Shown piece by piece: positions 57,964 through 64,000 of a stretch of DNA of 64,000 nt; position 1 is the stretch's first letter, and every line of letters begins with the position of its first letter. This stretch comes from Oreocharis arfaki (lineage: Eukaryota > Chordata > Aves > Passeriformes > Paramythiidae): positions 474,827-538,826 of the forward strand of contig VZRR01008215.1 of NCBI GenBank assembly GCA_013398015.1, read 5' to 3'. Position numbers and translations under genes: made by a program. The notes below the pieces were generated by a model. It made no database searches. It worked only from the letters and a program-made list of their open reading frames with translations, and was not told where the DNA came from.

Positions 57964-60900
57964 TTATTTTCTGTTCCGAAGGCGTTTAGATTTCCTAGGA
58001 CAGTCTGTGGAATCAACCGCCTTCCTCCGTTTCCTGGGAGATTGTTCGTTTGAGCCGGAACCTGAAGAATTCCCTACTGTGCTCTCCATCACCTCTCGCA
58101 GCTTGCGCTCCAGCTCGGCCAAGCGGGCGTTCTGTTCCCCAATGATTTGGGTTTGCTCAAGCAGTTTCTGGTCTTGATCCTGGAGCTGCTTCTGCTGCTC
58201 CTGCACTTTGACGCGCAGCTCCGAGATCTCCCGCTTTAGCGCCGTCAGGCCCGTGCCGTTGGCTTTCACCTGCTGCTGCAGTTTGGTGACTTCCTGCCTA
58301 GAAGGGCTCTGCTTGGAGAACAGCTGCATTGTTGTCAGTGCTGCAGAGGGCCCTGGAACTTCAGAGAGAATTGTGATTAATCCTCTGCAATTTACGGGTA
58401 GAAAAGGTGTCCCAGTGTTCATATTTTGCTCACCCCTACTCCCCACATGAATCTCAATACTGGTTGCAAGTTACGTGAACAGGTAAACAGATTTACAGTC
58501 ACTTAAGTGTCTAACAAGAACGTGTGGTAATCTCAGAGCACAACCAGTTTTATTTAAAATACTTACAGCTTTTCAGTAGTCTGGAAAAAAGCTCATGATT
58601 CATTTCCTATATATAAGGATATAATATATATCCTATTCCCCCTCCTTCTGCTGTATCAAAAATTGTGTAGAGATACTGTGTTGTCATCTAGACTTAGTGT
58701 CACAGATGTTAAGACAAAACCCCACAAAACATCTGTAAATTACTTAATATGGAATAGCTAAGACTGAATAAGTCTCTTTCATTAGACCAGCAAAATTCTG
58801 CTGTCTTAGTTGCAGACATCTAAAGTTCTAAAATTTTGTAGTTTGGAACTTAACAAGGTATTTCAGTATAACTTACATTTTAGAAGGAAGGAATTTATTT
58901 TCCATGCTTCTTTAGAATCACTCTTCCTAAGCACTAAAACCATACTGGAATCTGAGCTTGGAACTGTTGACTCTAATAAAGTTCCTGCAAATCAAGGAGA
59001 CTAATAGCTACTGTGTAATTTCTTTCACTTTTTCTGCCATAAAAGATATCTAAGACTTTTGCTGTCATTATACTCTTCTATCAAGGCTGTGCAAGTAAGG
59101 TGCAACTTTTAAGTGCTCTACAGACAGAAGAGTCTGGAACAGTCTCTTCCTCTTTTTTTTCCATTAAGATGGAGTGGTTATGCCCTTCCCTCAACAAGAG
59201 AGAGGCATTTTATGCACCACAAAGCCTTGGCCTTGAAAAGTTGATTGGCATCAACTGTGGGTTTGGGCAATACTTCCTCAGCTGAGAGGCTCAGTATGTA
59301 TTAACACATATAATTTAAAAAAAAAATCTTAAACCCATGTATAATTTCTTTAAAAGTATATAATTTAAAAAATGAAAGTATAACAGGATATAATTAAAAG
59401 GTGGCCTACACACTTATGGCTAAAAGGATGAACAGGACATACAAGAAACAAAAGCATCTACAGTTAGGCCTATTGTTTTTGGTTAAGATGTTTTTGTCTT
59501 CTTCCCCCAATTTTTACTAAGTTATCCTTTTAGAGAGGTGAATTTCACAGTTCCTAAAGTGTGAACATGTCCTGTATAGGGAAAACTCTACAATTTTACC
59601 AGTCTTTTGCCTTTTACCATTAGGATAACTTCAGCCATGAGGCAACTACCTTAGAGTTTGGTTCACAAAAGTTCTGGAAAGTCTGACAGCACATATGAAG
59701 GACTAGTTTAATGGCTTATTTATAGACCATTATTTTAATTGTCTTTTCACTATTACCTGGAACTATTTTGCTTGTTAGTGCATAAAACAGTACTCCCAGT
59801 AAAGTAAAAAAGCCCATTCTAGCCCTCCATGTATGACTACAGCTTAGGCAAATTCATCTGCTGCTTGTCCTAAAAATAAAAGGCATCGAGTTGTCATCTT
59901 ATGTGCCAAATTTCAACCAAATGCAGTCATTCATTGGTGGCACAAAAGCATTTGTTTAACGAATACACACTATGCACAATTCTAACATACATTCAAGTGA
60001 CTGTTCTTTTGGTAGTACAAAGGCTCCTTAAATTTCAAAGCAAATTAATTCCAGTTAGCACTCTTAAGAAAGAAGTATCATCAATATTTATGTAATAAAG
60101 CTCCCATTTAAGGGAGGGAGCTTTGAAAACATACAGTGATGTGATTTTTTACAGAAAAACTAAATAAAACTTAACTATACATCGGAATTAATACCTGGGG
60201 CAGTTCCTATTAGACGTCCCGATACATCTGACCCAGGCATCTTTCTTTTCAGTATTGGAACAATCTTCTCATCAAAATATTCCATAGCCATGGAGGAAAT
60301 GTCCCTTAGTTCTTGAAGAACTTCATGAGCTCTCTGAGGAGCTCTTGTAGAGTTTACATATCTTAGCACTCGATAAATTTCATCTATTACCTAAAACATT
60401 TAAGAAGAATTAGGATTTTCTGATAAAGGCAAGATTATTTCAGTTTGTTCTAGGAATTCCGGCATATTCAGGGGTTTTTACCACATAACAGTTGCACACT
60501 ACTGCGTGTTTTAGTTCCAGGTGAGCTTTTTGAAGTGCTGTTCATGATATATCAGAGAAGCTATTAATTCAATCCATCACGACAGCTCTCTTCAAAGTCA
60601 TGAAATAATGCTCATTGTATGAAATTTTAAGTACAGCCATAGCTGACTTACAAGTTACATAATCTACACTGAGCAGAGCATGATCATTTCCTTCAGGAGA
60701 ACCTGAAGCAAGAAGCCCCAAAGCAGAGCAGTCACTACCCCTGCCAGTTAAGACACAAGTAATTGGAGAAGCAAGAATTAGCATTATGTCAGCCCGAAGA
60801 GCTGTAAATATTTACTTGAGCCCATTTCGATACACACAAAATATTGCACATTCAGATTAAATCTAAAATATATTCATTTAGAAAAGATCAATCCACTACT

Positions 60901-63900
60901 GACAGAGAACAAAACTCTCTTGACAGGTTTGGGAAACAAGCCCTTTGGTTAGGAGAGATACAGAGAGATGAAGGGCGTCTCATTAATTTATGAGTTACAG
61001 TCTGAGGCAGGTCAAGATAGGAGTACTGGTAAGGAGTACTCTTAAGACAAATGCCACAGGTATTTTGCACAGGATTAAGAATGTTTGAAGCACTTCCTGA
61101 AGAACACACATTATAAGGACCTTGTAATACAGTTGCACCTTTTGTTCTGATAAGCCTATAGCTTAGCTAAAAAGTTGCAAAAGCTAGACAAGACCTAAGT
61201 TTCTCATCAAGCAACAAACAACAAAAGACTTCTCTAATTTCATCCGCTTTCTATCCTGTTAGCAACAACATCCTCAATAGAAAACCTTGCAGCAGTGCTC
61301 TGCTACCACACAGAATGCTGAACCTCAAATCAGGATTTGCATATTCTACCATAAATTCACTTCCTGGCAGCTCTGTGGTGAAATTTCCTGAGGGAAGCAA
61401 AGCAGGTGGGAGGCAAACCACAGACTGAGTGAACACTAAGCCTTGAATCTGATTGACCAAAATATTAATCTTGAGTGAACTGGTAACTGTGTTGAGAGAG
61501 CAGCAGTGCTAGCAAACTCACACACCAAGTAAATAATTTTTCAAAAAATCCCACAAACTTTTTAGCAGTGGTATCAAAATAAAATCAAGGTCCTTACAAG
61601 TCGGTGCCCACAAGGAAAATGGCTGGCAAGCTCACCTGCCCAGCTCATGCACACCCCTGGTCTAGGGTGAGTACTGCCCTCTGAGTACTCTACGCTTCAA
61701 AATAGTAGGGCAACATTTTTTATAAGTATTCCATTTACCATGTAAGTATCAGGGACTTAACTTCATTTGACTATGTTATATTAATTTTTAAAAAATACAT
61801 GGTATATAAAAAATAGAATGTAAAGTCAAAGAAGAATATAATTTAAAATTCATTAAATATCAAGTCAACAGGAGTGTATAGAAATAGTTACTTCTTCAAG
61901 ATAAGAATACATTCCACATCCACAGCTCACCCTACCACTGCATGCATAAATCCCTGCATGCTTCCCCAAAATCTGAGAGATAACTTTTCCATTCATCCCA
62001 CTGCAATTCAGTTCTCTGCCCACAAAAAAGTAACACAAACATATCTGAACCTTACATGGAAAGATCAATGAATAGAGCATTAGGATAATGTTCACTGATC
62101 TCATTTAATCCCTGAGCTGTACCAGTCTTCCTCTGAGCATGATTTTGTCAATTCCCCTGTGCACTGGTGATCTCACAGCTTATAAAACATCAGTATCTCC
62201 AACGTACATCTTGCCTGCATAATTTATATTTAATGCTGGGCTAGTATTCTGAAACACCAGAACTGTTCAGTAATGTTGCCATTTAACACAGTTCACATTT
62301 AAAACTAATTCCACCCACTGTACAAAAATATACCATCCACTGTAGTACTGAACAGTGTTTTGACATACTAAATATCTTAATTCAATTAACCTGAAGTACT
62401 CAAATCTTTAAGAAAGGTGCCTAAAATCTTGATTGAATGAGTGCTTAGTGTTACATATAGTCTAAATTACTACATCTTCAGATGGCCCGATCACATGTTT
62501 TTTCTAAAAGATTGTAGAGGATGAGTATACCACAAGACAAATGTCAGAATCAAGAGAGAATCTAAGGGCAAATAGAAATCAAATTTACAATTATTAATAT
62601 TTAAATACAGCCTGGTTTATTCATTTCAGACTGCCTGGTAAAAAAGAATATTGATTTATAGGTTTGTTTGCAAGCATCTGAAACACAGTTTATATATATA
62701 TATAAACATATATATCTACACACACACTCTCTCTCTATATCAATTTGCCCCAGCTGTGCCAGGTTAAGTTTACACAATCCTATTTTTTAAACACAGATAC
62801 ATATTCACATAATATAGTCTACATTTTACCTTTCCAGGTATGAAGCAACAGAGATTGGAATCCACATACTTCATGAAAGTCATATTTAAGAGAGAGAGTC
62901 TCGTTTCCACAGCAGCGAGGATGTCTGCATGACGAGCTAATGAATGGTTTCTCCTTTCCGACTCCCGTCTAGAAAACAGACCACAAGGTGACACTGATTT
63001 AACAAAGAGTCAAAAAATCAAACTGTAACATTTGTCAAGTTAATTTCACCCTTAAAACCCTGTAGCCACTAACATTTGTCTTCATGGAAATAAAATATAC
63101 AGATTGAGACCCAGCTAGTAACAGCATACTACACTTTCTTAGACAAAATTTGCCCTCTAAATAATTACTATACCTTATGTGATCCATAAATTCTGTATGT
63201 AATTTAGGACTATTTAAGAACAAGGTTTCAGTACTAACTATCAGCAGACACTGAGTCAGTGTGAGTATTTTTATCCCCCCCCATATGGTCAGTACTTCAA
63301 TGCAATTGAAATAATAAATATAATATCTTAGTAGTGCTTGCTATGAAGTTTAAGCTGAGATAGGAATGCTTTTTGACAAAGGATCTCTATGGTAAGTAGC
63401 ATTTAGTTGCTTCAGTCTGACTGGGAAATCTGATAGGACACAGCAGCAGCTGCACTCACTCACTGGAAAGAGGAAGACAGACATTGCTTTAGTGAGAAAC
63501 CAGTTCCCAGTAATGCTCACATGTCAAATCCCTCTTCCTTGTTCCTGTTTAATCCTCACCAGTGAAAAACCTTGCCCCTTTTTTTTTTAAGCAGAGCCTT
63601 TGATAAATCATCAGTGAAGGCAGCTGGTCTTGAAAAGGAATGGCATTTATTCATTCCCAGGAATCCTCACTTGATTTGCCAGAAGAGTTGAGTAATACAG
63701 AACCCAGTCTTCTGTTTGAAATATCAGACACACTTTTCACACCATTATTCTGTAATTAAATCTTAGGTTCAAGGTGCTTTTAGGAAAAAAAAAAAAAAGA
63801 CAAATGCGACTCAAATTTTCAAGATACGTAAGAGGAATTAGCCAGAAAGGAATTTATTTTCAATAATCTGCTTAAATGAATCTATCACAATTAAATTTAA

Positions 63901-64000
63901 TTACAGTTTTAACTGGTACCTACCTTGGAAGTTGAGCTTTAACTTGCTTCTGACACAAGTTGTGGTATCTTTCCACTTTCAGAAATCCCTGATTTAACAT
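57964..64000 (-). CDS. FBXO28: FBXO28, F-box only protein 28 (C-terminal 268 residues; N-terminus outside window)
   Basis: Four minus-strand exons were read: 63924-64000 (MLNQGFLKVERYHNLCQKQ, cut by the window edge), 62830-62968 (RRESERRNHSLARHADILA to CCFIPGK), 60195-60390 (VIDEIYRVLRYVNSTRAPQR to GRLIGTAP) and 57964-58358 (VPGPSAALTTMQLF to KSKRLRNRK, stop). Phases agree, and the 268 residues correspond to about 101-368 of the 368-residue human protein. FBXO28 is the substrate adaptor of an SCF ubiquitin ligase, reported to ubiquitylate MYC without degrading it and so promote its transcriptional activity. The last exon encodes a long Gln/Glu/Leu coiled coil (QEQQKQLQDQDQKLLEQ) and basic nuclear signals (RKRRK, RKSKRLRNRK). 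The Ser-Pro site equivalent to human Ser344, reported as a CDK target, is conserved (SPRK; codon 58039-58041). Most of the F-box is outside the window. Confidence 0.97.
58359..63923 (-). other. FBXO28: FBXO28 introns in the window
   Basis: Introns 58359-60194, 60391-62829 and 62969-63923 are AT-rich. One contains a TA/CA/CT compound microsatellite at 62690-62740. No nested gene or clear transposon was found. Confidence 0.7.
62690..62740. repeat. Compound (TA)n(CA)n(CT)n microsatellite
   Basis: TATATATATATA, then ACATATATAT, CACACACAC and CTCTCTCTCT follow one another in an FBXO28 intron, about 90 bp from the downstream end of exon 62830-62968. Confidence 0.85.

Noticed and set aside
57964..58446. 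160-codon ORF with its own Met as a separate small gene
   Set aside because: It is the last FBXO28 exon plus intron sequence upstream of the acceptor at 58359-58360; the homologous portion starts at VPGPSAALTT.

Overview
This is vertebrate nuclear DNA, almost certainly from a bird. It carries intron-rich genes with GT-AG introns, CpG-island promoters, several CR1-type LINE fragments (the dominant avian/reptile retroposon) and a modest repeat load. No prokaryotic operons, CRISPR arrays or phage genes are present. All four protein-coding genes were recognised by comparing translated exons with the known vertebrate proteins.

Layout, left to right. (1) CNIH4 (minus, 5' three exons only, 511-2875) encodes a cornichon cargo receptor. 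(2) A GC-rich bidirectional promoter near 2480-3127 serves CNIH4 and the head-to-head gene NVL; their start codons are separated by only 123 bp. (3) NVL (plus, 2999-41423) is complete: 23 coding exons and 22 GT-AG introns, giving an 856-residue double-AAA ATPase of ribosome biogenesis. All exon phases join without a frameshift. (4) A convergent intergenic region (41424-48242) holds a reversed CR1 fragment, a trinucleotide microsatellite and the 3' UTRs. (5) DEGS1 (minus, 48243-51323, exons 2 and 3) is the sphingolipid delta-4 desaturase; its first coding exon (about 27 residues) is missing and probably lies in the 623-bp run of N at 51885-52507, inside a CpG island. (6) The 52.5-58 kb region contains the far side of that CpG island, the DEGS1 upstream region and the probable long 3' UTR of the next gene. 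(7) FBXO28 (minus, 57964-64000, four 3' coding exons) continues beyond the right edge, where its F-box domain is encoded.

The four genes do not form a pathway. CNIH4 acts in ER export, NVL in nucleolar pre-60S maturation, DEGS1 in ceramide synthesis at the ER, and FBXO28 as an SCF ubiquitin-ligase adaptor. They are neighbours in a conserved vertebrate block. No wholly new biological system was found. The observations most worth following are a 90-bp NVL intron that is open in frame and would add a hydrophobic 30-residue segment if retained, a (TTCC)n microsatellite that forms the polypyrimidine tract of an NVL exon, an overlapping upstream ORF at the NVL start, ZNF143-like sites in both CpG islands, and an unexplained 29-codon open segment with an acceptor-like boundary downstream of FBXO28.
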